Assembly (NCBI RefSeq): GCF_002994745.2
Contig: NC_037093.1
Coordinates: 66,297,510-66,361,509 of the forward strand
DNA: 64,000 nt
Direction: 5' to 3'
From: Rosa chinensis
Taxonomy: Eukaryota > Streptophyta > Magnoliopsida > Rosales > Rosaceae
Part shown: piece by piece, positions 46,652 through 58,841 of the stretch
Numbering within the stretch: the stretch's first letter is position 1
Layout of the letters: the number at the start of each line of letters is the position of its first letter
Notes under the pieces: model-generated
What the model saw: the letters and a program-made list of their open reading frames with translations, nothing else
The model's database searches: none
What the model was told of the DNA's origin: nothing
Position numbers and translations under genes: made by a program

Positions 46652-49159
46652 CACTACCACAAAACTGGCCTAAGAACACCATTACTAATGGTGTGTATTG
46701 GATCTATAGACACCATTAATTGGTGTAGTAGACCAATAGCCACCCTCCTAGTTACTATTGTGGGGATGGTGCCCATTGCTGCCGTGACATATACCCAAGA
46801 AACCACTATCATTCTTTTGGTGACTTTCAAACCGTGGGCCCCATCAATAGAAAACAATCTCATATTTTTATTGGTGACTTGATTTTTTACATTGTTTTAA
46901 TATACATCTGCCATCCTCAACATTGGTGACTGCCAATATTTCAAATTAAAAAAAAAATTTAATATACAATAACAATAATTCTTATCAAACCACTTAAATG
47001 AGAAAATAAATTCTCGGCAGCCTCAATTCTAGGCATGATATGTGTGTTCTCCCCTACTCCTCCATGGATAACTATATCACATAAAATAGCAATATTTAGG
47101 TAATAAGACTGTTACAGAGCTTAGAAACTTTAAAACTCTTCAAATCCTTTAAACCATCCCATAAAGCCATGCAGAACCACTAAACTTGTAGTTGCCAGAA
47201 ACATCATATAAAGGTCAAAGAATAACTGAAGACTCACAATGTAACACATAAACCTACATAGTAGAGATTGTTGCCTTTCAAACCATCTGAACAAAGAAGA
47301 ATTGTAACATGGTTTATTATAAGACAACTACAATATGTCAGAGAGAAGTCAGCAGATCAATCTCAGGATTCTGGAATTATAAATGGAGTGCAGCACTTAA
47401 TAGTAAGAAATGATCAGACAAGCTTATATGTCACAAATCAGTGATTACGTACCCACCAGGCTTGATGTATACTCTGTCCATATTATCTTTATACGTATTG
47501 GAAAAGGGTCATGGAAATACCTGTGGAACTAAAACTCGAACTCGTGCAATTTTGGGTCAAAGAGAATCCCATGAAAAAAGATCAAGCCAGCAATGTAGAT
47601 ATCTGACTGTAGAAAAGTCAAGAGTAACAAACCCACATAATGCATATTTCAATACAGGCTAAAAGACCCAAGTATTATAGAAACAACACATGCTCGTTTC
47701 TGAAAGTTTCCCAATTAGTGGAAGATAGCATAGTAATAAGCCTTTGGCAAAGTTAAAAACAATCATGGTGCAACAAAACAACAAAACAAATTAGGTGAAA
47801 GTAAAAGGACACTACATCACAAACTAAATATCATCTAAAATTCTTACAAGTCTTCTGGAGAGCTGTGGTCTTCATATGTAAGATTTTTATTCCAAGACTA
47901 CCAAGTAAATAAAATAGACAATACTGCAGTATTATGAAACTTATGTCTTAGATGAGATTTGGATGCCTTGGAAATATTGAAAAATTTATAGTCAGTTGGA
48001 TAGCAACATTAATCAAACCAGTCCATCAAGTTTCAAATCTTCTCTTCCATCTTATAATACTATACATTTACTATGTGTAACCAATAGAAAAGGATACATA
48101 GCAGCCTTCAACATTGGTTCAACCATCTGCAATAGAAACAAAACGCATTTTAACACTTCAAAAATATTAAAATGTATCCATGCATGCTGGACCATACTAG
48201 TGTGTGCACACTACAACTATAGAATCATTGCATGATTAAGTTCCACGGAGACCTAATTCGTGACAAAACTACGTTTTGGATTCAGAGTTCAAGAAAGATT
48301 ATAACTAGTGGACTAGTTACAGTATAAAGACTTCTTTTATGACTCCTATCATCCACCACATATGGTAATGAAAGAAAACACAGAGCAACCTAAAAGGTAA
48401 AACTTAAGACTGATTGTAATAAGGATAGCAACCTAAAATTATATCCAATTTCTGACATTTGGCTTACTAAAATATATTGAAATCTTTTCTTTCTTTGTGT
48501 TCCATCAATTTTCTCAGCTACCAAAGAACAGAGTAGTAAGCTTAGAAATTAGAACCAATAGATTAGGTATGAAAAAGAAAAAAAAAACCCCACAATTCTC
48601 CTTATCTTATATCTGAAAATGGTAAAAGAAATCTTTCCGACATTTCAGAACTAAAGGACTTACATTTAAAAGACAAGAGTCAAGAAAAATATCATCTAAT
48701 AACTAACGTAGATGCTTATGCTTTTAGGTAAATACTCAATTACAAGAAATATTTCAGATTCACCCAAAGGAACATGCAACACCCTAAAACATCCATAAAA
48801 TCCTCTAGCGATGATTCCATAATGAAATCCAAATTTCAACCAGGCAGAAAGAAACAAGCCTAAAATCTAAAGCAATTATACCTACAATAAACTTTAGAGT
48901 AAAGAAAGGTGGAACCCTTTTGCAGAAGATGGGGGACGTGAGGAAGTAAACACGATCGGCAGCCGTTGGGGTCAGCAAACCGTTGGTGATGGCGCGCTAG
49001 CTAACTTCCTGTCGTATGGCCATATGGGTTTTGTAGATCAGCTCACCCTAGATTCATTGGCGTAGGTCGTGTTGCAGGTTACCGGAGTTTGAGAAACGGC
49101 GGTGAAGAAGAAAGAGAGAGCAAGAGAGTTTCGAGTTGTCCATTGTTTGTTTAGCTGCT

Positions 49160-49192
<33 letters not shown>

Positions 49193-49507
49193 AGAGAGAG
49201 AGAGAATGGGGGATGAATAATACTAAATTCTGTTGCAAAAAACAAAATATAGCACTAAATTAGTGGGATGAAAAGCGATCAGCTAGCTATATTATTATTT
49301 AGTTTATTAATAAACAATATCATCGGTGACAGATGCAACTGTTTGTCACCAATGTTTGCTATCGTGGATCACAACAGTTAATAGAACCGTTTGCAATCTA
49401 TCGCTGGCCTATGGTCATGTTCTAATAGTCAAAGAATCAAAGGCTCAGTCACCATTAGCTCAAACGTGGGGAATCAATGGTATCTATTGCCTAGTTTTGT
49501 GGTAGTG
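46652..49507. mobile_element. Non-autonomous CACTA (En/Spm) transposon, 2,856 bp
   Basis: The left end CACTACCACAAAACTGG (46,652-46,668) is mirrored by CTAGTTTTGTGGTAGTG at the right end (to 49,507), 16 of 17 matching as inverted repeats. Both flanks are ATA (46,649-46,651 and 49,508-49,510), the 3-bp duplication typical of CACTA elements. Subterminal regions carry repeated short motifs such as GGTGAC and CACCATTA. There is no transposase frame. At the right, a minus-strand GA/CT leader (about 49,160-49,213 on plus), a good-context ATG (49,143), and a 29-codon frame look like a captured host-gene 5' end. Confidence 0.85.
49160..49213. repeat. (GA)n microsatellite inside the CACTA element
   Basis: A GA run with two GAAAGA interruptions, directly upstream (minus strand) of the possible captured exon. 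Confidence 0.9.
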
Positions 49508-50226
49508 ATAGTTAGCGGAAATCAAGGGCCAACTCTTACCTACTAGGCTAGGTGTCATGCTCTGATGTCAAGTATGGTCCATCAGCATGGCCCAAGAGTG
49601 ATGTGAGGGGACGAGACCACATAGTCGTGACACCTGTCACGTACCAACTCTGTTAGCCCATCTTTGGAGTGTCAGTAAGTAGAAAGTAGGGTTGACACCC
49701 CGATTTTAGGGAAGAGCCCATACCTTTCCTTTCCACCTCAACTACTCCTTCTCCTATAAATATCAATTCTTCACAAGCAGAAAGGGGGACAAAAAACTCT
49801 CTCTTCTCTCCCAAAGCTATGCCAAAATGCATAATCTCTTATCTCTCTTTCTCTATTGACATGTCAACTTCATTCTTATGTCAAAATGCTTAAGCATCAT
49901 TCTTTCTTCTCCAATCTCCACAAATGTTCAAACACACTTATCTAACTTAGGCATCAGAGTGTGTTTGGCTGGCCTTAGGCTGGTCCTCCGATAACCTTCC
50001 ATCTCTTCACATTTGCAGGTCTTTTCCATGGAGCTCCGCTAACTCGAGGAGTTGGATGCCCAACGTCAGGTGGAGGATATAGTATGCCCAAGCCAGACTG
50101 GATGCTTAAGAGGAGGTTGATATACGCCCAAGCCACATATTGGATGCCCAATGTCAAGCAGAGGAATCCCGAGACGTCAAGTGAAGGGAGCCTGTAACCA
50201 GACTATCAGTTTCACCCAATAAAGAA

Positions 50227-50424
50227 GCTTGGACGCCCAACATCAAGCAAAGGAAGCCTAGGGCAAGACCATTAGCTTCACCCAACAAATGAGCGTGGAG
50301 GCCTAACATCAAGCAAAGGAAGCCCAAGGCCAAACTATTTGTTTCACCTAACAAGGGAGCTTGGACGCCCAACATCAGGCAAAAGAAGCCCGAGGCCATA
50401 CATTCAGTCATAAGAAGTGGACGA
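50227..50424. repeat. 66-bp tandem repeat, about three copies
   Basis: Units start GCTTGGACGCC or a variant at 50,227, 50,293 and 50,359 and contain CAACATCAAGCAAAGGAAGCC and TTCACC. They lie in the leader of the Gypsy-like element. The period is a multiple of three, so a fortuitous repetitive open frame appears on the minus strand. Confidence 0.8.
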
Positions 50425-51077
50425 CTAAGACTAGGCACAGGACCACCAGGGCATACCTTCAGTCGCAAGTAGACGACCAAAGCTACTCATGTAGTCAAAC
50501 TAATCGAAGGAAAAGATAGGCCCACTTGAAGAAAACAACCCTACTACTTTACACTTGGATTTCAACGGATCTTCCGTTGACTCGTTGATGCCGAAATTGG
50601 CACCAACAGCAGTAAACCCTAAAAGTCCGTATTCGAGCTTTATTCGAGGTGTTTGGTCAATTTGTGCCATTTTACACCCTTGGATCATTGTTGAAAGTAA
50701 CCGATGGTCGCAAAACATAAGTAATACCAGCCGCTTCGTCCAACTCTGTGCTATTTCAATGAGTCATGATAGCATCACAAAGAGAGGACAGAAACATACC
50801 GGTCTATAGTGCTCTTATAAAAAAACGTACTAGTTCATAGTGTCCGCTTTCTTAATTGTCATTTTTGGTTCTTTTTATTTTATATTTTTTTTATATGAAA
50901 TGACTAGAATTAACTAGATACAAATGCTGTCTAAAGCATCTCCACCTAAAACGGTCAAAGTTGAATGCATGCAAAGCTAGGAAAGAAATTATTATTATTA
51001 GCAACGTGCCCGCGTTTCTCTCGGGTGATATTATGATGTTAATGAAAAATAGATCGACTAAAAAGAATAGTTGTTAT

Positions 51078-51280
51078 TGTTTAAGGATATCTCTATTTGT
51101 GTTTAATCCAAACTCTAGGTTACTTGACCTAGTGTTAATAGGGTTCAGTTAGAATAATCTAGAGATTCTCTTTCCTTATATGATTCTATCTCTATGCATT
51201 GTAATCCTCTATATAAAGAGGCCCCTATTATCAATGAGAATACACATCGATTATCTCTCAATTTCTGATTCCCTAAAACA
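51078..51280 (+). repeat. 5' LTR of the Copia element
   Basis: 203 bp, TGTTTAAGG to CCTAAAACA, with a TATATAAAGAGG core promoter motif. Confidence 0.9.
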
Positions 51281-52273
51281 CGTTATCAGCACGAAGCCCT
51301 AACCCTGAAATCCTAAATTCGTAGCCTACAAATCCCAGAAACCGCCGCCGCCCACCTTGAAGATCTCAACTCCAGGAGTCCAGAACCGGCGGCCCCACCC
51401 CCAAAACCGGCCGGAAAACCACCGAACCGGCCACCGGAAGTAGCGAAAGTCCCTCTGTCCAGTTCGAAGCTTTCCTCCCTGCCTACTGCTACCAAACTTC
51501 ACCAGCAATTGCAACCGGACCCCAGATCACCGGAGACGAAAAATCACCACTGGAACCGGCCTAGAACCACGTGAACCGTCCGCCTGAACCACCGAACCAC
51601 CGAACCGTCGCCTGAATCTGTGCTTCAGTCAACGTCAACCTCCGGTCAGCCCAAGGCCCAGAAGCAGAAGTCCAAGGCCCGGAAGCCCTGCAGCCAGAAG
51701 CCCAGCAACGCGGCCCACTGACGTCAGCTGCCACGTCAGCGTCCACGCAGGCACACAATCAGCACACGTCAGCATCCAGTCAGCGCCGCACTGCCACGTC
51801 AACTCCGATATGCCACGTCATCACCCCGGTCAACGCTCCGATTAACAGCCGGTCAACACTTTTCGGGCGACATTTTCCGGCCAACTTTTCAGTCAAGTTT
51901 TCCGGCCACTTTAAGGTAATTTTTTTCTAAAAGTTCCCATTTTTGAAGTTTTTTTTTTTTTTTAATTTCTTCTTCTTTTCTCGGGGACTTCCAACATCCC
52001 TTCTTCTACCCCCCTTTCTTCTACATAGGGGAGACCAAATGCCGAACTGTGGGGGTTCGTGCTCATTTCAAGCTTGGAGCTTGTAGAGTCCTCCAAACTT
52101 AGAGTTTATTGAGAAGAAAACGATCGACCACATACATCGTTGTTTCGATCTAATCCAAAACCCCTCTTGAAATCAGATTTTCTTGGAAGCGACTACGCTC
52201 AGAAATTTAATAGTTTTTCGTGGTAGCCTTTTTCGCTCCAAAACTAACCCTAATCTTGTGTTGTTTTTTCAGG

Positions 52274-53362
52274 ATGAGTAACCTGAACAAGTTGAACTTC
52301 GTTCCACTAGAGACAACTGGAGCAGGATACCATAGGTGGGTCCGAGATGTGCGCCAACATCTTAAGGCTGATGGACTTCTGGGAGCCATCCAAGAGCCTG
52401 GTCAGAACGTGCTCTCCATTGAGCAAGCTACTGCTTTCGAAGCAAAACAAGCTAAAGCCATAATTCTCATGACAAGGCACATGAATGACGCCCTCCAAAA
52501 TGAATACCTCAATGAGGAAGACCCAAGAAAGCTATGGGTAGAACTTGAGCAGCGATTTGGCAACGTTCGTGACTCCCTGCTTCCCGATTTAGAAGTGCGA
52601 TGGCATAGCCTCCGCTTTTGTGATTTCAAGTCTGTGCTTGATTATAACTCGGAAGCTCTTCGTATCAAGTCTCTGATGGAGTTTTGTGGCCAAGCCATAA
52701 CTGATACGATGTTGATCGAGAAGACTCTCTCTACCTTCCCCGTCTCTGCACTGATGATTTCAAAGAATTATCGGATTGATGTAAATGCAGGACTTATCAC
52801 AAGGTTTCATGAACTCATTGGCGCCATGAACGTAGCTGAAAAGCATGACAATATTCTTGTGAAGAACTATAATGCTAGACCCGTGGGAACTAAGCCTATT
52901 CCGGAGTCTAACTATAGTCTCGCCCCCAATGGAGGACGCAAGGAGCGAAACCCTAAGAGTAGGGACAATTCTGGACATTCTGGTCCATATGTTCACCCTA
53001 AAGAGGAAGGAAATCGCCGAGAGAGGCGTGCACAGAACCGTGGAGGTCAACGTGTGAAAAGAGAGAGAGGCAGAGCCTCCGACCATGGTGGTAACGCCAC
53101 CAAGATCATAGGTCATCCAAATCGCGCCCCAATGGCGCCTCGATCAAGGGAGCCTGACCATAATGATGTTTGTTTTCGATGTGGATCAACTGAACATTGG
53201 GCCAAAGCATGTACAGCACCCCAGAATGTTGCAAACGCATACAAGACGTATCGTGAAGCAAGGGAAGCAAATTACATGGAACAAGAAGATCAAGATGGCG
53301 ATCTCGATCTCAGGGTGGAAGACTATAAGGATCAAGACCCAGAAACTGGCGATTTTGATTAA
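52274..53362 (+). CDS. Copia Gag polyprotein (capsid plus zinc knuckle)
   Basis: Retrotransposon capsid-type protein, 362 aa, from the ATG at 52,274. The frame is open further upstream only through a GTG. The N-terminal half looks like a Copia Gag (GAGYHRWVRDV, ALRIKSLM). A basic Arg/Gly-rich stretch follows, then one CCHC zinc knuckle (Cys300-x2-Cys-x4-His-x4-Cys313, CFRCGSTEHWAKAC) and an acidic tail before the stop. It ends before any protease motif, so it is a separate Gag frame. It is fully open, although the pol region behind it is destroyed. Probably packages RNA in virus-like particles when expressed. Confidence 0.88.
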   Translation: MSNLNKLNFVPLETTGAGYHRWVRDVRQHLKADGLLGAIQEPGQNVLSIEQATAFEAKQAKAIILMTRHMNDALQNEYLNEEDPRKLWVELEQRFGNVRDSLLPDLEVRWHSLRFCDFKSVLDYNSEALRIKSLMEFCGQAITDTMLIEKTLSTFPVSALMISKNYRIDVNAGLITRFHELIGAMNVAEKHDNILVKNYNARPVGTKPIPESNYSLAPNGGRKERNPKSRDNSGHSGPYVHPKEEGNRRERRAQNRGGQRVKRERGRASDHGGNATKIIGHPNRAPMAPRSREPDHNDVCFRCGSTEHWAKACTAPQNVANAYKTYREAREANYMEQEDQDGDLDLRVEDYKDQDPETGDFD

Positions 53363-56300
53363 GTCTTTTTATTTTTCCAAGAGATGTAGGCGATTGCCAT
53401 ATTACTTTTGTAGTAGATGCCAATGATATTAGTCCTTCTTCAAAGTAGGCATACTCAATGCAAGTGTGATGTCTAGGAAGGTTTTGAGATAAGTGGTACT
53501 TAAGCGAGCTTTGCTCCACCGACATCTCTCTACTCACCTGGTCACATTTACATTGGAAATACCAAAAGGAGTTAGACGACTACCATTGTTTTGCATTAAC
53601 TAGTTTATTGGATTAGACTTTCTTTGATCAAAGAAACAATGATGTACTCCATTGGCTTATGAATAAAATTTCGAGTTCTTTTCATTATGACTCAATTTTG
53701 ATTCTGAGTATTTTACTTTGTGACTACGATGGCTGAGCCATCAATATTAATTCAAGGACATGGAATAGCCCAAGTTCCACTTGCCAAATGGCACCTTAAT
53801 TACTGTCACAGAAACTCTCTACGCTCTTAGGGCAAATAGCCCTATGAATAGCCAATGGATTCCATGCGAAAACGCATGTAGAGAACGGAGATGAGTTCCT
53901 TTGCAAATACCTCTAACGATTGCGAACAAAGGCGCATCTTAGAGAAGTTTATGTGTCTCTCTAGTGGACTCTATGTCACTATTCGAGCTATTAAATCCAA
54001 TAAAGTTATGAGAGAAGATCTCTTGGATTTTGGTTTTGTCACGACAGGATAGGTCATCCTGGTCATGATATGATGATCATTGGTCGCTTCTAAGGCCTCT
54101 CGCTCATTCTGCAAAGCCAGTTCCTTCGGGAAATTAGGACTGAGACCGTCCTACTCAAAGGATATGAAAATACTCATTCTGTTCTTACATCAAATCCATG
54201 GGGATTCTATGGACTGATTCAACCAACCTGCGAACGTTTAAATATCTCATGATGTTGGTTGACACGCAAACACGCTGGTCACGTGTCGTGCCATTGTCCA
54301 CCTATAAATGCTGCTTATGTTACACTCCTAGCACATATCATAAGACAACGGGCTCACTCCCTAGATCATCCTATTCAGTCAATTGGATTTGACTATGCTA
54401 GAGAGTTTACATCGAAAGACTTTCGATGGATATTGCAATTGGCTTGATGTTGGACATCACATTCCCATTTACACACCCAAATGGTCTTGCGGAAACGACT
54501 ACGATGATAGTCCGGACATTGGTAATGCGCACCAATCTCCTTATATCCGCTTGGGGTGATGCAATATCGCATGCAGCTATGCTAATTCGTCTACGACCCA
54601 CCGCCACTCAATGTACCTCTGCATTACAGCTAGTGACTGGGTACAAGTATCGTACTTACGCATATTTGAGTGAGCCATTTATGTGCTAATTGCGCCGCCA
54701 CAGCACTCTATGATAGGTCCTTACAGACGAATGGGCAACTACGTCCGCCACTTAATGCCCTTGCCAGGCGATCTCATTACCGCTAGATTTGCGGGTTGTC
54801 ACTTTGATGAGACAGTCTTCCTATCGTTAGGGGGAGATAAGAACACGGATGTTCAGCAGGAAAGACAGGAATTTTCGTGGTCTGTCCCCACTATGTCTCA
54901 TCTCGATCCCTGTTAAAGTGACGAGATCACACAAATATGCTGCAAACAAGCCTGCAAGGAAGAACGTCCCTACGAGAGGACGTAGCGCCACCCTACACGG
55001 ACGTAGGCATGGCACCAACGCCAAAGAGAATGGCACTCTGGTGTTATAGGCCATGGCCCCAGCTAGGATGCGTGGGAGGCCCGTAGGTTCGAAGGATGCT
55101 TTGGCACACTCCAATCCTTTGATCATTGACACTCAAAATCCGTCTCATGAGTATCTTCCGGGTTATGGTTATCGTTGGGGGACGCCTCAACGTCATAACC
55201 TATTCCTGAGAATATAGAGCTCTATGAAAATTACACTAGTGTACATGAGACGTGGGATAGAAACTCCATCATAATTGATGATGTAGTTGCGCATTTCGTT
55301 GCTCATGAGTTTCTTGAGTCTAATGATATCGAACCACGCTCCGTTGATGAATGAATGCCAACGTAGAAAAATTTAGCCTAAATGGAAAGATGCGATCCAG
55401 GTTAAGATGGATTCTCTAACGAAGAGGAAGGTTTTCGAGCTAGAGATGCTAACACCTCCTGACATAAAACCTATTGACTAATGGGTCTTCGTTAGAAAGC
55501 GTGATGAGAAAAAGAGATGGTAATCTCGCCTTATGGCGCAAGGCTTCTCACATAACGCCCTGGAATCGACTACGATGAGACATATTCTCTCGTAATAGAT
55601 GTCATTGCACTCCACTACCTTGTCAGTTTGGTAGTTTCCGAATAACTGAACATGCAGCTTACAAATGTGGTCACTACGTATCTCTATGGGGATCTAGATA
55701 CGGAATATACATGAAGGTTCATGGTGAACTTCATTTACCCAAGTCAAGAGGCTCTAGACCACGGAGCGTGTTTACAATAAGATTGAAACGCTCATTAAAG
55801 TGACTACTTGATTGGGAAGGGATATGCCCACGCGTTTCTATAACAAGTTTCGGATTCTATCGCGGTTCATGTTGGACATGATCTTCATTAGAAGCCCTTA
55901 AAGAGTTAAGGGAAACCGCTGAACACTTGAAATCCGAGTTTGAGATGAAGGATTTTGGGAGAACGCGATTATGTCTCGGTTTAGAACTTGAGCATCGTGT
56001 CGATAGATGCTTAGACATTTTGACAAGGTCAAGCCTTCAAGCACCCCCATGATCGTCCATAGTCTTGATCCTGAAAAGGATCCTCTTCGTCGAAAGGATG
56101 ATGGCGAAGATGTGCTAGAGGCAGAAGTGCTTTAGTTAAGTACAATAGGCGCATTATTGTACCTACCTCAATGCACAAGACCGGACATCTCATTTACCAT
56201 GAACTTGTTAGCTAAGATATAGCTTTGCGCCAACGCGACGCCATTAGATTGGTGTAAAAGATATCTTTCAGTACTTGAGATATACGATTGATAAGGGCTT

Positions 56301-57073
56301 GTTCTATCCCTACAAAGAGATGATGGATTCGGATCCATCACACACCAGGTACGCCGCCAACACTGGCCTGCGTCCACTATCCCCATCCCAAAACGACATG
56401 TGTTTTGGAAGGTTTTGCTGATGTTGGGTATCTATCTGACCCACACAAAGGTCATTCCCAATCCGGTCAAGTGTTCACCATGGGAAAAGACTGTGACATC
56501 TTGGAGGTCTACAGAATAGACCCTAGTCGCTATATCTTCGAACAATGCAGATATCATTGCTCTTCACGAAGTGGTTCGTGAATGTATATGAATTGGATCC
56601 ATAATTACGCATGTTCGAACAATTGTGGTTTGAAGTCTACCACAGATGAGCCTACGAGCATTTAGGATAATACTGCTTGTTTTGAACAAATGAGGCAAGG
56701 CTACATCAAAAGCGATAACACTAAGCATAATCAGCAACAATAGACTCTCCTCGAAATCGAAGTGAACTAGGTTCAATCTGAGGACAGTGAGGCAGACTTG
56801 TTTACTAAGTCATTGCCCAAATCCACGATTGAGAAACATGTGGCAAGGATTGGCTTTCGGAAATTATCTGAACTCCCATGATCGTAGTTATCAGGGGGAG
56901 GCGCAGACATCAGGGGGAGATGTCTACTTGTTCACCTCGAAACGTGAAGGGTGTGTTGTGCTCTTTTTCCACTTCGACCGAGGTTATTTTTGTCCCATTG
57001 GGTTTTTGTTACTCGGCAAGGTTTTTAACGAGGCAACGAGAGAAGCACCGCGTTTGGACAACACAAGAGGGAG
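53363..57073 (+). pseudogene. Decayed Copia pol (integrase, reverse transcriptase, RNase H fragments)
   Basis: Fragments of the Copia order are readable in changing frames: LVDTQTRWSRVVPLST and REFTSKDF (integrase), KWKDAIQVKMDSL and YLYGDLDTE (reverse transcriptase), LKSEFEMKD, then KSLPKSTIEKHVARIGFR (C-terminal end). Stops and frameshifts separate them, the protease region is missing or unrecognisable, and the catalytic YVDD segment is lost. No functional enzyme can be made. Confidence 0.8.
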
Positions 57074-57291
57074 TGTTTAAGGATATCTCTATTTGTGTTT
57101 AAGGATATCTCTATTTGTGTTTAATCCAAACTCTAGGTTACTTGATCTAGTGTTAATAGGGTTCAATTAGAAAAATCTAGAGATCCTTGTATGATTCTAT
57201 CTCTATGCATTGTAATCCTCTATATAAAGAGGCCTCTATTATCAATGAGAATACACAGCGATTATCTCTCAATTTCTGATTCCCTAAAACA
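57074..57291 (+). repeat. 3' LTR of the Copia element
   Basis: Same sequence as the 5' LTR, except that the first 22 bases (TGTTTAAGG...ATTTG) are tandemly duplicated (57,074-57,095 and 57,096-57,117) and seven bases are missing after GAGAT. Confidence 0.9.
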
Positions 57292-57486
57292 ATTATTTAT
57301 TTTTTAGACATAAAATAATGGTAGTTTGACTGATTACATTTTTACACTTTTATCTATTTATATATTCTATTAACTTAATTTGATAATTATATTATTGAAG
57401 GATATTATAGGTATTTCAAAATTTGGTGAAGCTCTTCCACACCAAAAGAGGGCCTCTATTTATAGTAGTAAAGATGATTTTAAAAT

Positions 57487-58712
57487 GGATTAATTTCAGT
57501 TTACCCCCCTGAGGTTTAGGGGTGAAATCATTTCACCCCCTCTACTTTCAATTTTGAATTTTTAACCCCTAAACTTTTCAATTTCAATCAGCCGTGTCCA
57601 ATTTTTACTGTTCCGTCCAAATTGGACATTAAGTTTGACTTTTTGAGGGTTAAAATGGTCATTTCAACATAAAAAAAAAAAAAAAAATTTAAAAAAAATT
57701 TCTGTTTTTTATTTTTGTTTCTGCTTTTTTTTTTTTTTTTTTTTTGTTTCTTCATTTTTTTTTTGTCTCCAACCTATACACCACAAGTTATAATAGGTTT
57801 ATAAAAATAAAAAAAAACTCTAAGTAGTTGAAAGCCGCTCGCTGGTCTACGATATTTGTGACATATCTCCGATAAAGTGAAGAATTTAGGATATATTCCA
57901 AATAAAGTGAAGAAATATTTTTAAAAAATAATTTTACACTTTATCTGTAAATAAATATCTGTATATCCCTAATAAAGTGAAGAAATATATGTGTAAAATT
58001 ATTTGTGGTCTACGATATTTGTGATATATATCCAATAAATTGAAGAATTTTAGGATATATCCCCAATAAAGTGAAGAAATATCTGTAAAAAATGATTTTA
58101 CACTTTATCTGTAAATATCTGTATATCCCCAATAAAGTGAAGAAATATCTGTGTAAAATCATTTTTTACAGATGTTTATTTACAGATAAATATTGGATAT
58201 ATATCACAAATATCGCAGACCAAAAATGATTTTACACAGATATTTCTTCACTTTATTGGGGATATACAGATATTTATTTACAGATAAAATGTAAAATTAT
58301 TTTTTATAGATATTTCTTCACTTTATTGTGGATATATTCTAAAATTCTTCACTTTATCGGAGATATATTACAAATATCGTAGGCCAGTTAGCGGCTTTCA
58401 ACCACCAAGAATATTTTTTTGTTTTTATAAACCTATTATAATTTGTGGTGTATAGGTTGAAGACAAAAAAAAAAAAAAAACTAAAAAACAGAAAAAAAAA
58501 ATTTATTTTTAATTTTTTTAAATTTTTATGTTGAAATGACCATTTTAGCCCTCAAAAGTCAAACTTAAAGTCCAATTTGGATGGAACAGTAAAAATTGGA
58601 CAAGATTGATTGAAATTGAAAAGTTTAGGGGGTAAAAATTCAAAATTGAAAGTAGAGGGGGTGAAATGATGACACCCCTAAACCTCAGGGGGGGGTAAAC
58701 TGAAATTAATCC
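57487..58712. mobile_element. Mutator-type foldback element, 1,226 bp, with 9-bp target duplication
   Basis: Starts GGATTAATTTCAGTTTACC and ends with its complement. The two halves are inverted copies over roughly 600 bp each, with small gaps and A/T-run differences. Both sides carry TTTTAAAAT (57,478-57,486 and 58,713-58,721), a perfect 9-bp duplication typical of Mutator-like elements. The centre has tandem copies of a unit containing AATAAAGTGAAGAAATAT. There is no coding capacity. Confidence 0.88.
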
Positions 58713-58841
58713 TTTTAAAATTATAGGTAAAAATGTGGAAAGTCACCAAGAGAGATAATAATAAAATTTATCTAAACCTACCATACGATCAACAGTAAAA
58801 CACTATATATTAAACAATGACCATAATTGAAAAGGAACGAA

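Larger units (their letters stand above)
46213..50600 (+). mobile_element. Gypsy-like LTR, split by a CACTA element; internal region lost
   Basis: Sequence from a TGTTGATG start (46,213) to 46,651 continues after the CACTA insertion at 49,508. The right part has LTR features: a TATAAATA box near 49,756, a CT-rich transcribed start and the phrase CTTAGGCATCAGAGTGTG (about 49,949), which I associate with plant Gypsy LTRs. A 66-bp tandem repeat and a possible primer-site-like TTGGCACCAAC near 50,598 follow. No gag-pol or second LTR is seen, so this is a truncated copy. The right boundary is approximate. Confidence 0.45.
51078..57291 (+). mobile_element. Copia LTR retrotransposon with intact gag and decayed pol
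   Basis: The element is 6.2 kb, bounded by LTRs at 51,078-51,280 and 57,074-57,291, each TG...CA. A primer-site-like CGTTATCAGCACGA follows the left LTR, and a purine tract (AAGAGGGAG) precedes the right one. Flanks are GTTAT and ATTAT (5 bp, one mismatch). Gag is a complete frame (separate entry). Integrase-like (about 54,200-54,450), reverse-transcriptase-like (about 55,370-56,000) and RNase H/3'-terminal segments (about 56,550-56,880) are recognisable but carry many stops, frameshifts and deletions. The LTRs differ by about six substitutions and one 7-base gap. Confidence 0.9.

Noticed and set aside
50154..50480. Minus-strand protein with 22-residue repeats
   Set aside because: It is the complement of a 66-bp DNA tandem repeat in an LTR-element leader; there is no start context or neighbouring exon.
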